Below, one piece after another: positions 51,112-60,800 of a DNA stretch of 64,000 nt. Source of the stretch: CAVRZJ01 sp964594125 (lineage in GTDB: Bacteria > Acidobacteriota > Thermoanaerobaculia > Thermoanaerobaculales > Thermoanaerobaculaceae); contig CAZQLL010000003.1 in NCBI GenBank assembly GCA_964594125.1, forward strand, positions 134,401-198,400, read 5' to 3'. The position numbers and the translations under genes were made by a program. How positions within the stretch are numbered: the first letter of the stretch is position 1; each line of letters begins with the position of its first letter. A model generated the notes under the pieces. It made no database searches and was not told where the DNA came from. It worked only from the letters and a program-made list of their open reading frames with translations.

Positions 51112-52175
51112 GATGACGTCTTCGGCTTCAGCCTCGCAAGCTCGCCGTCGATGCGCTTGTGCTGCGCGGCCGGCGCCATCGATCGTGCCCTGGTGTACAG
51201 CTCGACCGCCTTCTTCGCGTCACCCTTGGCGGCGTATGCCTCGGCGAGGCTGTCGACGGCGTTCCACGACCCCGGGTGGTCCTTGACGTTCCTGGCGAAC
51301 ACCGCGATCGCCTCGTCGACCTTGCCCGCCGCCACGAGCTGGTACCCGTAGCTGTTCACCTCGGGCTCGGTGCCGACCGCGAGCGCCCGCTCGCGCAGCG
51401 CGCCGGCTTGCGCCGCTTCGCCCTGGGCGGCGAGCAGGTCCGCCTTGGTCATCAGGTTCGGCATCGCCTCGGTGATCGCCAGCGATCGGTCGACCCACTT
51501 CATGCCCCGGTCGAGAGCGACCTTGTTGTTGAGGCAGTAGCGCGCCGCGGTGTTCCAGGCCTGCCAGTTGTACTGCTGCGGGCCACGGAACTGCTTCTCC
51601 ATGCTCGCCAGCACCACCTCGTCGACGTCGATCGCGACCGGCAGAGAGGCCTGCTTCCTGTCCCAGTGCAGCGTCACCAGTGCCTGGCCCTTCGCCGGCA
51701 TCTCCACCGTGTAGACGAGGTGCTCGGCGAACGGCGCCTCGGATGGGGCGGCGGCGACGCGCGCCACGTCCTCCTTCTGGTCGTACGTGAAGCTCCCCCA
51801 CGCCCACGAGACCGACGAGAGGATGAACGTCCACTCCCTCTCGGTCGGGACGAGGTGCAGCCCGTAGGTGCCGGCCGCGAGCTGCGTGCCGCCCACGGTC
51901 ACGGGCGTGCTGAACGCGATCGTGGTGTTCTCGTTGGCGCCGGCGCGCCACACCTCTCCGTACGGCACCAGCGCGCCCCAGATCGCGCGCCCCTTCACCG
52001 CCGGCCGGTGGTACGTGACGGTGATGTCGGTCAGGCCGACCGTCTGCATGACCGTCGCCGCCGGGCTCGCCTCCGGCAGCGTCACCTGGAACTGTGCCTG
52101 CGCCCGCGCCGCGGTCGCCCCGACCGCGAGCGCCACCGCCGCGGCGGCGGCCCGTGCCCATGCTCTCGTGCCCAT
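51108..52175 (-). CDS. Exported DUF2911-TPR protein
   Basis: 355 residues. Signal peptide AAAAAVALAVGATAARAQA. DUF2911 at ~28-190: ITVTYHRPAVKGRAIWGALVPYGEVWRAGANENTTIAF, GTYGLHLVPTEREWTFILS, MPAKGQALVTLHWDRKQASLPVAID. TPR-like helices at ~205-350 (WNTAARYCLNNKVALDRGMKWVDRSLAIT, AIAVFARNVKDHPGSWNAVDSLAEAYAAKGDAKKAVELYTRAR). DUF2911 proteins are common in Acidobacteriota and Bacteroidota, role unknown. The stop overlaps the stop of the broken SDR gene (convergent, 3 bases). Start ATG 52175 after GGAGGGACAGG on its strand. Confidence 0.88.
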   Translation of the reverse strand: MGTRAWARAAAAAVALAVGATAARAQAQFQVTLPEASPAATVMQTVGLTDITVTYHRPAVKGRAIWGALVPYGEVWRAGANENTTIAFSTPVTVGGTQLAAGTYGLHLVPTEREWTFILSSVSWAWGSFTYDQKEDVARVAAAPSEAPFAEHLVYTVEMPAKGQALVTLHWDRKQASLPVAIDVDEVVLASMEKQFRGPQQYNWQAWNTAARYCLNNKVALDRGMKWVDRSLAITEAMPNLMTKADLLAAQGEAAQAGALRERALAVGTEPEVNSYGYQLVAAGKVDEAIAVFARNVKDHPGSWNAVDSLAEAYAAKGDAKKAVELYTRARSMAPAAQHKRIDGELARLKPKTSS

Positions 52176-52240
52176 CGCCTGTCCCTCCCCCTGCGCTGGT
52201 GAGCGCTCAGGGGGATACGGCTGCCAGCGGCGCGGGTTTC

Positions 52241-53743
52241 CTATCTCACCTTGCGCGAGTAGTTCTGGTGCCACAGCAGCCGCGTGACGCTTCCGGCGGC
52301 ATCGCTCTCGAACACCACCTCTTCGCCGAGGTCGTCGCCGTCGGCGCGGATGCGACGGAACGTCGCACCCTCGACGTGCTTCAGGCGCGTCAGGTCGCCG
52401 AGCACGTCGGCGGTGGGAACCTCGAGCGCCGCCAGGCCGCCGTCCCACGGCACCACGACGGTCTCGCCCCACGCGGAGGCGTACAGCCCGGCGAAGCGCT
52501 CGGGGTCGAACGCCGGCGCCGCAGGCGCCGCGGGTGCCGCGGGTGGCGCGGGTGGCGCGGCGGGAGGGACCGCGGCGGGCGCCGCCTCCTTCACGGCTCC
52601 GGCGAGGAGCTTCATGAGCTGCGCCGCGTGGTCCTCGGGGCTGACACCCATCGCATTGACGAGCACGATCACCGCGAGCTTCTGCTTCGGGTCGAGGCGG
52701 ACCGTCGTGCGGTACCCCGGGCAGCTCCCGCTGTGCCCGACGAGCGTCGTCTCGCCCAGCCGGCCCACCCAAAACCCCAGCCCGCGGGTCGTCTTCCAGT
52801 CCGGGTCGATCCATTGCGGGCGCTGCATCTCCCTCAGCGTGCTCGCCTTGAGCACCTCCTCGCCGCCGCCCGCGAGCAGGCGGAACTGCCACGAGGCGAA
52901 CGCCGCCAGGTCCTCGACGGTCGACGCGAACCCCGCCGCCGGCGCGATCCCGCGCGTGCGGTAGAGCGGCATCGTGTCGCGCCGCCCGTCGCGCGTGAGC
53001 ACGCCGTAACCGGTCGCCAGTCGGCGCCCGACTTCCCGCTCCGGGAGCGCCGTCGTGGTCGAGGCCAGCCGCAGCGGCTCGAGGATGTTCTGCCGCACGT
53101 AGGTCTCGTACTCGACGCCGCTCGTCCGTTCGACCACCTGGCCGAGCAGCGCGAGGCCGAGGTTGGAGTACTGGTAGTAGCGCTCCGCCGGGTAGAGCAT
53201 CCGCTGCCCGGCGAGCCCGCGGACGATCTCCTCGGTCGTCGGAAACGCGAACTCCGGATCGGTCCAGTATGGCTGCGCCGACTCGCGCGGCACCCCGCCC
53301 GAGTGCGTCAGCAGGTCGCGAAGGGTCACCGGCGGCGAACCCGGCAGCGTCGCCTCGAGCCGGAAGTACGGCAGGTGGGCGCCGACCGGATCGTCGAGGC
53401 GCAGGCGGCCGGCGTCGCGCTCGCGCATCACGGCGATGGCGGTGAACAGCTTGGAGATCGAGCAGATCCCGTAGATCGTGTCGGGCGCGGCCGGCCGCCG
53501 CGCCGCCACGTCCGCCCACCCCAGCCCGCGGCTCCACACCAGCTCCTGGTCGACGACGACGCCGACCGACATGCCGGGGATCCGCCCGTACGCCAGCTCG
53601 GCCTCGAGCCACGCCTCGGCGAGTCGCAGCGCCTGCGCCACCTTCGGGTGCGGCGCCGCCGTCGTCGCCGCGGCGGCGCCTCCCGCCGCGGTCACTGCGA
53701 GCGCTGCGATCACCGCGAGTACGAGCGCGCGTCGTCCTGGCAT
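52241..53743 (-). CDS. Exported serine hydrolase, class C beta-lactamase family
   Basis: 500 residues. Signal peptide ALVLAVIAALAVTAAGGAAAA. The penicillin-binding fold has SxxK in S95-I-S-K98 (YGICSISKLFTA), YxN at Y192-S-N194 (QYSNLGLALLGQ) and HSG in VGHSGSCPGYRTTV; LRDLLTHSGGVPRES is typical of the serine hydrolase/EstB/D-aminopeptidase branch. A Pro/Ala linker (APAAVPPAAPPAPP) at ~400-420 leads to a C-terminal lipocalin-like beta domain (PERFAGLYASAWGETVVVPW). Likely a periplasmic esterase or D-peptidase, not necessarily a resistance enzyme. Shares strand and short spacing (65 bp) with the DUF2911 gene. Confidence 0.9.
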   Translation of the reverse strand: MPGRRALVLAVIAALAVTAAGGAAAATTAAPHPKVAQALRLAEAWLEAELAYGRIPGMSVGVVVDQELVWSRGLGWADVAARRPAAPDTIYGICSISKLFTAIAVMRERDAGRLRLDDPVGAHLPYFRLEATLPGSPPVTLRDLLTHSGGVPRESAQPYWTDPEFAFPTTEEIVRGLAGQRMLYPAERYYQYSNLGLALLGQVVERTSGVEYETYVRQNILEPLRLASTTTALPEREVGRRLATGYGVLTRDGRRDTMPLYRTRGIAPAAGFASTVEDLAAFASWQFRLLAGGGEEVLKASTLREMQRPQWIDPDWKTTRGLGFWVGRLGETTLVGHSGSCPGYRTTVRLDPKQKLAVIVLVNAMGVSPEDHAAQLMKLLAGAVKEAAPAAVPPAAPPAPPAAPAAPAAPAFDPERFAGLYASAWGETVVVPWDGGLAALEVPTADVLGDLTRLKHVEGATFRRIRADGDDLGEEVVFESDAAGSVTRLLWHQNYSRKVR

Positions 53744-53790
53744 CGTGTCTACCTCTCGTGCGTGCTTGTAACGCGCTTCGCCTCCGGCGG

Positions 53791-55059
53791 TCAAGCACGT
53801 CCCGACGCGAGCTCGCGGATGCGCGCCAGCAGCCGCTCCGCCTGGGCGCTGCCGGCGAGCTCGGGCGGGACGACGGGCGGAGAGAACGCGTTCGTCTCGC
53901 CGGCGCCGAGCGCTGCCGCCAGGCGGGCGAAGAGCCCCCCGACCCCGCCCTCGTCGTAGGTGTCGCAGACGCACGCCGCGGCGCCGGCGCTGCGCAGGAT
54001 CTCGGCGCCGGCGCTGTCCGGGCGGCCGAAGTAGAGGATTGGCCGCCGCGCCGCCATGCACTCGAACAGCTTGCCCGAGACCGACTCGCGGTACGGGCCG
54101 CTGAACACGAGCAGCACCGCGGCGCGCGCCATGACGTCGAGCGCTTCGGGGTGGGACAGGCATCCGTGCACCACGATGCTGCCGGGATCGGAACGCGCGG
54201 CGTCGCCGATGCGCGCCAGCGGCCCCGGCTCGATGCGACCGCAGAGGTGCAGCTCGACGCGGCGGCCGAGCGTCGCGCGGAAGGCGCGGAAGGCCTCGAG
54301 GAAACCGGGGGGCAGGTTCCACTCCCAGATCGTGCCGGCGAAGGCGAGCCGCAGCGGCTCACGCGCCGGATCGGCCGGGGTCGCGGCGAAGCGCGCCGCC
54401 GCGGCGTCGCCGTAGCCGTGGTACACGGCGAGCGCCTTGTGGCGCACGGCCGCGTCGCCGACGCGCCCCGCCAGCTCGGCGATCCCGGCCTCGTGGAAGA
54501 AGACGAGCAGGTCCGCGGCTTGCACCACCTGGCCCTCGAGCCGCCTGCCGTAGGCACGGTGCAGCGGCGTGTGCCGGCGGCGGTCCCACTGCTGGAACCA
54601 GAGGTCGCGGAAGTCGGCGATCCACAGCAGCCCCGGTCGTTGCCGCTTCAGCAGCAGCCCGATGAGGTGCGTGCTGTTGTAGGGCGACGTCGTGAGCAGG
54701 ATCTCGGGCGCAGGTTCGAGCCGCCCGAGGGAGCGCAGCGCCGCCGCGTTCCAGATGCGCCGGTGGTCGGGCAGGTCGAGCATGTCCCGCCACGGCAGCA
54801 GCAGCCGGCGCCAGCGGCCTCTGCCCCGCCAGTGCCGGGCGAGATCGGCGCCCGCGGCGTGGTGCACCTCGATCTCAGGCGGTGCGACCGTTGCGGCGTT
54901 GAAGTAGGGATCGCGCGTATGCGGCACTGGCGCCGTGACCCGCACGGCGATACCGCGCGCGGCGAAGTGTCGCGCCCATCCCAACAAGCGGTTGCTCGCC
55001 GGCCCTCCCAGCGGCGGGAAGAAGTGGGTCACGAGATCGATCAGCCGCGGCTCCGGCAC
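53791..55059 (-). CDS. Glycosyltransferase, family 4 type
   Basis: 422 residues of GT-B fold. N-terminal LIDLVTHFFPPLGGPASNRLLGWARHFAARGIAVRVTAP with a glycine-rich loop; acceptor domain to ~215 (LWIADFRDLWFQQW); donor domain with LRLAFAGTIWEWNLPPGFLEAF, GRRVELHLCGR, IVVHGCLSHPEALDVMARAAVLLVFSGPYRESVSGKLFECMAARRPILYFG, which has the E-x7-E-like nucleotide-sugar site. Start GTG 55059 (the frame extends to 55302 across the promoter of wlbA). Divergent from the wlb genes, so probably part of the same surface-glycan locus. Confidence 0.87.
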   Translation of the reverse strand: MPEPRLIDLVTHFFPPLGGPASNRLLGWARHFAARGIAVRVTAPVPHTRDPYFNAATVAPPEIEVHHAAGADLARHWRGRGRWRRLLLPWRDMLDLPDHRRIWNAAALRSLGRLEPAPEILLTTSPYNSTHLIGLLLKRQRPGLLWIADFRDLWFQQWDRRRHTPLHRAYGRRLEGQVVQAADLLVFFHEAGIAELAGRVGDAAVRHKALAVYHGYGDAAAARFAATPADPAREPLRLAFAGTIWEWNLPPGFLEAFRAFRATLGRRVELHLCGRIEPGPLARIGDAARSDPGSIVVHGCLSHPEALDVMARAAVLLVFSGPYRESVSGKLFECMAARRPILYFGRPDSAGAEILRSAGAAACVCDTYDEGGVGGLFARLAAALGAGETNAFSPPVVPPELAGSAQAERLLARIRELASGRA

Positions 55060-55286
55060 CGTCGAACCACCCGCGAGGGGACGCACACGCTCGCGTCCCG
55101 ACCCTGCGGTGTGCCCGCGATTGTACAGACGGCGCCCGGGCACTCGCCACCCGAGCGGGGTCGCACGGACCGCCCGGGAGCGCCGATCGCGCTGCGGCCG
55201 GGGACGCGGAGCAGGGACCGCAGCGGCCGCCGGCACTGTGATACGTTTCCGCACGTCATGGGCCCGGCATGGAGGACGTCCCGCTC

Positions 55287-56249
55287 GTGAGGAACTTCGC
55301 AATGACCGGCGTGGCCGGGTTCGTTGCGCCCCGGCACCTGCGCGCGATCCGCGACACCGGCCACCGCCTCGTCGCGGCGGTCGATCCTCACGACTCGGTC
55401 GGCGTGCTCGACGACTGCTTTCCCGCGGCCGCGTACTTCACCGAGTTCGAGCGCTTCGACCGCCACCTCGAGAAGCTCCGGCGCGGCCCCGAGTGCGATC
55501 GCGTGCACGTGGTCAGCATCTGCTCGCCCAACCACCTTCACGACGCCCACATCCGCCTGGCGCTGCGCATCGGCGCGGACGCTCTCTGCGAGAAGCCGGT
55601 GGTCATCAACCCGTGGAACCTCGACGCGCTGCGGGCACTCGAGCGCGAGACCGGCGCTCGCGTCTACACGGTGCTGCAACTGCGCCTGCACCCCGCGCTG
55701 GCGGCGCTGCGCGAAGAGGTGCGTTCGGAGCCGGGCACGCGGCACCGGGTGGTGCTCACGTACATCGCCCCGCGCGGCGCGTGGTACCGCTACTCCTGGA
55801 AAGGCGACCCCGAGCGCTCCGGCGGCCTGGTAATGAACATCGGCGTGCATCTGCTCGACCTCCTGATCTGGCTGTTCGGCGCGGCGCGGCGGACCGCGGT
55901 GCATCGCGCGGAGCCCGAGGCGTGGGCCGGCATCGTCGAGCTCGAACGCGCCGACGCAGCGTGGTACATCTCGACCGCGGCATGCGATCTGCCGCCCGCC
56001 GCCGGCGGCGAGGTACGGACCGGCTATAGGTCGATCGTCGTCGACGGGCGCGAGGTGGAGTTCTCCGCGGTGCCGGCCGACCTGCACTCGCGTCTGTACG
56101 AGCGCACGCTGGCGGGATCCGGCTTCGGCCTCGACGAGGCGGCGCCGGCGATCGAGCTCGGCTATGCGCTCCGCACGGCGCCCGTCTCGGCGCCCGCCGG
56201 CGACGCCCACCCGTACGTCATGGCGCCGGCGAGGAAGGTGCTCGGTTGA
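55287..56249 (+). CDS. wlbA: UDP-N-acetylglucosaminuronate 3-dehydrogenase (WlbA/WbpB)
   Basis: 320-residue NAD-dependent Gfo/Idh/MocA enzyme that oxidises C3 of UDP-GlcNAcA, the step before amination toward UDP-ManNAc(3NAc)A-type sugars for surface glycans. NFAMTGVAGFVAPRHLRAIRDTGHRLVAAVDPHDSVGVLDDCFP, EFERFDRHLEKLRRGPE, VHVVSICSPNHLHDAHIRLALRIGADALCEKPVVINPWNLDALR are nearly word for word the WlbA family, with the EKP active-site Lys. Start at GTG 55287 after GGAGGAC; ATG 55269 is an alternative. Stop overlaps the wlbB start (TTGA). Confidence 0.92.
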   Translation: MRNFAMTGVAGFVAPRHLRAIRDTGHRLVAAVDPHDSVGVLDDCFPAAAYFTEFERFDRHLEKLRRGPECDRVHVVSICSPNHLHDAHIRLALRIGADALCEKPVVINPWNLDALRALERETGARVYTVLQLRLHPALAALREEVRSEPGTRHRVVLTYIAPRGAWYRYSWKGDPERSGGLVMNIGVHLLDLLIWLFGAARRTAVHRAEPEAWAGIVELERADAAWYISTAACDLPPAAGGEVRTGYRSIVVDGREVEFSAVPADLHSRLYERTLAGSGFGLDEAAPAIELGYALRTAPVSAPAGDAHPYVMAPARKVLG

Positions 56250-56905
56250 GCTACTTCAAGCACGAGTCCGCGTGGGTCGACGAGCCGTGCGAGATCGGCG
56301 AAGGCACCCGCATCTGGCACTTCTGCCACGTCAGTCGCGGCTCCCGGCTGGGCGCCGGGTGCGTGCTCGGGCAGAACGTCTTCGTCGGCGACGACGTGGT
56401 GATCGGCAACGGCGTCAAGATCCAGAACAACGTCTCGGTCTACACCGGCACCGTCATCGAGGACGGCGTCTTTCTCGGCCCGTCGTGCGTCCTCACCAAC
56501 GTCACCAACCCGCGCGCCGAGGTCGACCGCCACGCCCTGTACGAGCGCACGCTGCTGCGCCGCGGCTGCACCATCGGCGCCAACGCGACGGTCGTCTGCG
56601 GCGTCACCGTCGGCCGCTACGCCTTCGTCGCAGCGGGCGCAGTGGTCACCAGGGACGTCGCCGATTACGCGCTCATGGTCGGCGTCCCGGCGCGATGGAC
56701 CGGCTGGATGAGCCGCCACGGGCTGCCGCTGCGGCACGCTGACGATACCGGCGTCTACACCTGCCCGGAGAGCGGCCTGCGCTATGCCGAGAGAGCTCCC
56801 GGAACCCTGGCCTGCCTCGACCTCGGCGAGGACGATCCGCTGCCGGAGGCGCTGCGCCGCGGACGGTGCTCGTACGACGACCTCGTCCATGGCGGAGCGG
56901 TCTGA
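56246..56905 (+). CDS. wlbB: UDP-GlcNAc3NA N-acetyltransferase (WlbB/WbpD), left-handed helix
   Basis: 219 residues. Acts after WlbA and the (missing) aminotransferase, acetylating the 3-amino group. Left-handed beta-helix hexapeptides: EIGEGTRIWHFCHVSRGSRLGAGCVLGQNVFVGDDVVIGNGVKIQNNVSVYTG and CTIGANATVVCGVTVGRYAFVAAGAVVTRDV, with YALMVGVPARWTGW. C-terminal ~45 residues hold YTCPESGLRYAE, a zinc-ribbon-like tail. Starts at TTG 56246, overlapping wlbA by 4 bases. 17-base overlap with the next glycosyltransferase gene. Confidence 0.9.
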   Translation: MSYFKHESAWVDEPCEIGEGTRIWHFCHVSRGSRLGAGCVLGQNVFVGDDVVIGNGVKIQNNVSVYTGTVIEDGVFLGPSCVLTNVTNPRAEVDRHALYERTLLRRGCTIGANATVVCGVTVGRYAFVAAGAVVTRDVADYALMVGVPARWTGWMSRHGLPLRHADDTGVYTCPESGLRYAERAPGTLACLDLGEDDPLPEALRRGRCSYDDLVHGGAV

Positions 56906-57890
56906 CGTGCTCCCCTCGTTCTCGCTGGTGATCGAGTCCTACAACGCGCGCTCGGCCGGGCTCGCGCGCCTTCGCGAGTGTCTCGACAGCATCGCCGGCG
57001 AGAACCCGCCGCCCGGCGCGGCCCGCGAAGTGCTGCTGCTCGACGACGGCGGCGCGGGGTCGGTGGCGCAGGAAGCCGCCGCGGCCTACCCGTGGCTCCG
57101 GCTGCATCCGGTCCCGCCAGGTCTGAGCTATGGGGACATGAAGGCGGTTGGCGTCGACGCGTGCACCGGCGAGGTGGTGGTGCTGCTCGACTCCGACTGC
57201 GTGTACGAACCGGGCTGGCTGCAGCGGCTGCTTTCGTGGTTTGCCGCCGACCCGACGTGCATGGTGGTCACCGGCGAGGTCGAAGTGACCGTCACCGGTC
57301 CGTGCACCCTGGCCGCGGCCGTGCTCTGGATGGTTCCCGGCCTGTCGGGCGAGCGGGCGCCCGCGCCTGCTCGCTACTACGGACACCCGACGGCGCTCCG
57401 TCGCTGCGCGCTCGAGCGCTGTCCGTTCCCCCTGAGCCTGCCGCTGGTGCGCGGCCAGGGCGTCATCCACGCGCTCGCTCTGCGCGCCGCCGGACACACG
57501 ATCTGGCGCGACCCGCTGGTGCGCACCAACCACCCCGTACCGCCGCTCCCGGAGCTCGTCGCCCGCACCTTTGCCCAGGGCCACGACTCGATCCAGATGG
57601 CGCGTCTCACGGGCGATCGGCGCAACGCGAGCCACCGCGGCTTTCTCGTGCCGCTCGACCGCTCGGTGGGGCGGACCCGACACATCGCCGCGCGCGCACG
57701 CTCCGTCCTGGCGGCCGATCGGCGGCGCCTCGCGCTGCTCCCGGCCGCGCTTCCGATCGGCGCCCTGCTGGTGCTGGCCTACCTCGCCGGGAGGGCCCTG
57801 ACCCGCGTCGCCCCGCGCGCCACAAGCCGGCTTCTCGGCGTCGCCGTGCCCGCCCGCACGGTCACCGCAGGCTCGGGACGTCCTCGCTGA
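56889..57890 (+). CDS. Glycosyltransferase family 2
   Basis: 333 residues. GT-A fold with SFSLVIESYNARSAGLARLRECLDSI, VLLLDDGG, and the DxD-type VVVLLDSDCVYEPGWLQ, then MVVTGEVEVT. RGQGVIHALALRAAGHTIWRDP fits the end of the domain. A C-terminal hydrophobic stretch ~297-318 (LLPAALPIGALLVLAYLAG) anchors it in the membrane. Overlaps wlbB at 56889-56905, so translation is coupled; last gene of the glycan operon, convergent by 29 bases with the fusion gene. Confidence 0.87.
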   Translation: MAERSDVLPSFSLVIESYNARSAGLARLRECLDSIAGENPPPGAAREVLLLDDGGAGSVAQEAAAAYPWLRLHPVPPGLSYGDMKAVGVDACTGEVVVLLDSDCVYEPGWLQRLLSWFAADPTCMVVTGEVEVTVTGPCTLAAAVLWMVPGLSGERAPAPARYYGHPTALRRCALERCPFPLSLPLVRGQGVIHALALRAAGHTIWRDPLVRTNHPVPPLPELVARTFAQGHDSIQMARLTGDRRNASHRGFLVPLDRSVGRTRHIAARARSVLAADRRRLALLPAALPIGALLVLAYLAGRALTRVAPRATSRLLGVAVPARTVTAGSGRPR

Positions 57891-60800
57891 GGACCTCGGC
57901 GAGCGTGTCGGCGAGGTGATCCGCGTCGCGGCGGGAGAAGACCATCGGCGGCTTGATCTTGAGCACGTTGTGGTCGGGGCCGTCGGTGGAGAGCAGCACG
58001 CCGGCCTCGCGCATGCGCTCGGCGACGTAGCCGGCGACGCGCGGCGCCGGCGTCCGCGTCTCGCGGTCGCGCACCAGCTCGACGCCGAGGAACAGCCCGA
58101 GGCCGCGCACGTCGCCGATCACCTGGTGGCGGTCGGCGAGCTCGTAGAGCCGCGCGAGCAGGTGTGCGCCGACGGCGCGGGCGTTCTCCTGCAGCCGCTC
58201 GTCGGCGATCACGTCGAGCACCGCGAGACCGATCTCGCACGACACCGGGTTGCCGCCGAAGGTGTTGAAGTACTCCATCCCGTTGGCGAACGCGTCGGCG
58301 ATCGCCGGGGTGGTGACGACGACCGCGAGCGGGTGGCCGTTGCCGGCCGGCTTGCCCATCGTCACGATGTCCGGCGCCACGCCCTGCGTCTCGAACGCCC
58401 AGAAGTGCGTCCCGACGCGGCCGAACCCGGTCTGCACCTCGTCGGCGATGCACACCCCGCCGGCCTCGCGCACCCGCGCGAATGCGTCGGCGAGGAACCC
58501 CTCCGGAAAGACGATCTGGCCGCCGCAGCCGGGCAGCGACTCGGCGATGAACGCCGCCGGCGCGCCGCCGCGCTCGTTGATCGCAGCGATCGCGTGGCCG
58601 ACGTCGGCCGCGTAGGCGCGTCCGGCCCCGGGGCCGCCGCCGCGGTGCGGGCCGCGGTACGGGTCCGGCATCGGCACCACCTGGACGAACGGCGGGCGGC
58701 CGCGGCCGCCGGGGCCGTCGTGCTTGTACGGGCTGACGTCGATCAGCGCCTGCGTGTGCCCGTGGTAGGCGACGTCGACGGCGATCACGTCGTCGCGCCC
58801 GGTGGCGGTGCGCGCCAGGCGCAGCGCCAGGTCGTTCGCCTCGCTGCCGGAGTTGACGAAGAAGCACACCGACAGCGGTTCGGGCAGCGTCGCGGTGAGC
58901 CGGCGCGCGTACTCGAGGATCGAGTCGTGCAAGTAGCGGGTGTTGGTGTTGAGCACCGCCGCCTGCCGCGCCCCCGCTGCGACCACCCGCGGGTGGCAGT
59001 GACCGACGTGCGCCACGTTGTTGACGCAGTCGAGGTAGGCGCGCCCCTCGTCGTCGAACAGGTACGCGCCGAGCCCGCGCACGATCTTCAGCGGACGGCG
59101 GTACGAGACGGACAGGTTGCGGCCGATGCGCTCGCGCCGCTCCGCGAGCGTCTGCTCGACGGTGCGCGCCGGACGGCGCGGCGCCGGCGCGGCGCTCCCC
59201 AGCAGCGGCGCCGGATCGGGGGACAGCGACAGGTACACGCGCCGCCGGCTCGGCGCGGCGACGCCGGGGTAGTCGAGCCCGAGGTCGAGGTGGTCGACGA
59301 TCACCTGCAGGTGCAGGTGCGGCGGCCAGTCGCCGTTCTCCGGCGGCGCGCCGATCCAGCCGACGCGCTCGCCGGCAGCGACGGCGGCGCCGGCGACCTT
59401 GCCGACGAGCGACGCGCGCGAGAGGTGCCCGTAGAGCGTGAAGAACGGCGTGCCGTCGTCCGTCTCGTGGCGCAGCAGCACCACCGGCCCGTAGTCCTGC
59501 GCGGCGGCGTTGTCGTGGAACGCGGCGAGCGTGCCGGCGAGCGGCGCGTGCACCGCCGTGCCGGGCGGCGCGAACACGTCCACGCCGAGGTGGACCGTGC
59601 GGCGCTCGCCGGTCGGGCTGCCGTCGACGGCGAACTGCGGGCCGGTGTAGATCGCCCGCGCCTCGCTGTACCCGCCCGCTCCGACGCGGGCGCCGGCGGC
59701 GGCGATGTCCGCCGCGATCGCGGCGCCGATCGCGTGCGCGTCGCCGCGCGCGAGCAGCGCGGAGGTAAGCAGCGGGCTGCCGATCGAGAGGTCGACCGGG
59801 TGAACCGGTTCACGAGCGAGCTCCGCGCCGCCTGTGCCGGTGCCGGCGCGCGTGCCGATGCCGGCGCGGGCGACGGCGTCGTCAAGCACCGGCGCGCAGC
59901 TCCCGGCGTGCGCGCGCAGCCACGCCGCCACCCGCCCCCCCTGCGGGCACGGCTCGATGCCGCAGGATGCGCGCAGCGCGTAGTGCGCCAGGCGCGGGTG
60001 GATCGCCGCCATCCGCTCCAGCGCGTCCCACGCCGCCGCCTCGCTGATCGACAGGTAGTCGTTGCCCGGCTGCGCGCGCCGCTGGTCCGCGGCGTGGCAC
60101 ACGGACAGGCACAGCCGCATGCACGCCAGGTCCCACGCCGCCGCGATCTCGCCCTCGCCGAGCGGGTGGACCGCGTGGTAGCCGGCGACGACGGCGCACG
60201 CCGCGGCAAGCGGGTCGGCGGCGCCGAGCAGCGCGTACGCCGCCGCCACCGCGGGCTCGGCGGCGACGACGCCGTGCACCATGTCGCCGAAGTCGAGCAG
60301 CCCGACGATCCGCTGGTTGTGCTCCAGGGGATCGTCGGCGCCGCCGACGAGCACGTTGTAGTCGTTGGCGTCGCCGTGGATGACGCCGCGGCGCAGGCCG
60401 GCGAGATGCGGCAGCGTGTCGCGCTCGAAACGCGCGAGGAGGCGCGCGACGAGCGCGCGCCGGCCCTCGTCGCCGAGCCCGGCGAGCAGCGGCGGCACGA
60501 TCTCGGCGGCGCGCGCGGGGTCCCAGTGGAACGCGCGGTGCGCGGCGGGGTGGTCGAACGCGGCGAGCGCCGCGTCGAGCTCCCCCATGAGGCGCCCGAG
60601 GGAGGCGCGCTGCGCGTCGGTGCGCGGGCGGGTGGCGGCGAGCGGCGTCCCGGGCAGCCAGGTGAGCAAACGGACCAGATGGCGCCGCCCGTCGCGCCCG
60701 TCGACCCGGTGGATCGCCAGCCCGTCGCGCCCGGCAAGCGGCCGCTGGCACGCCACCCCGCGCGCCGCGGCGTGCTCCATCGCTGCGTTCTGCGCCTCGA

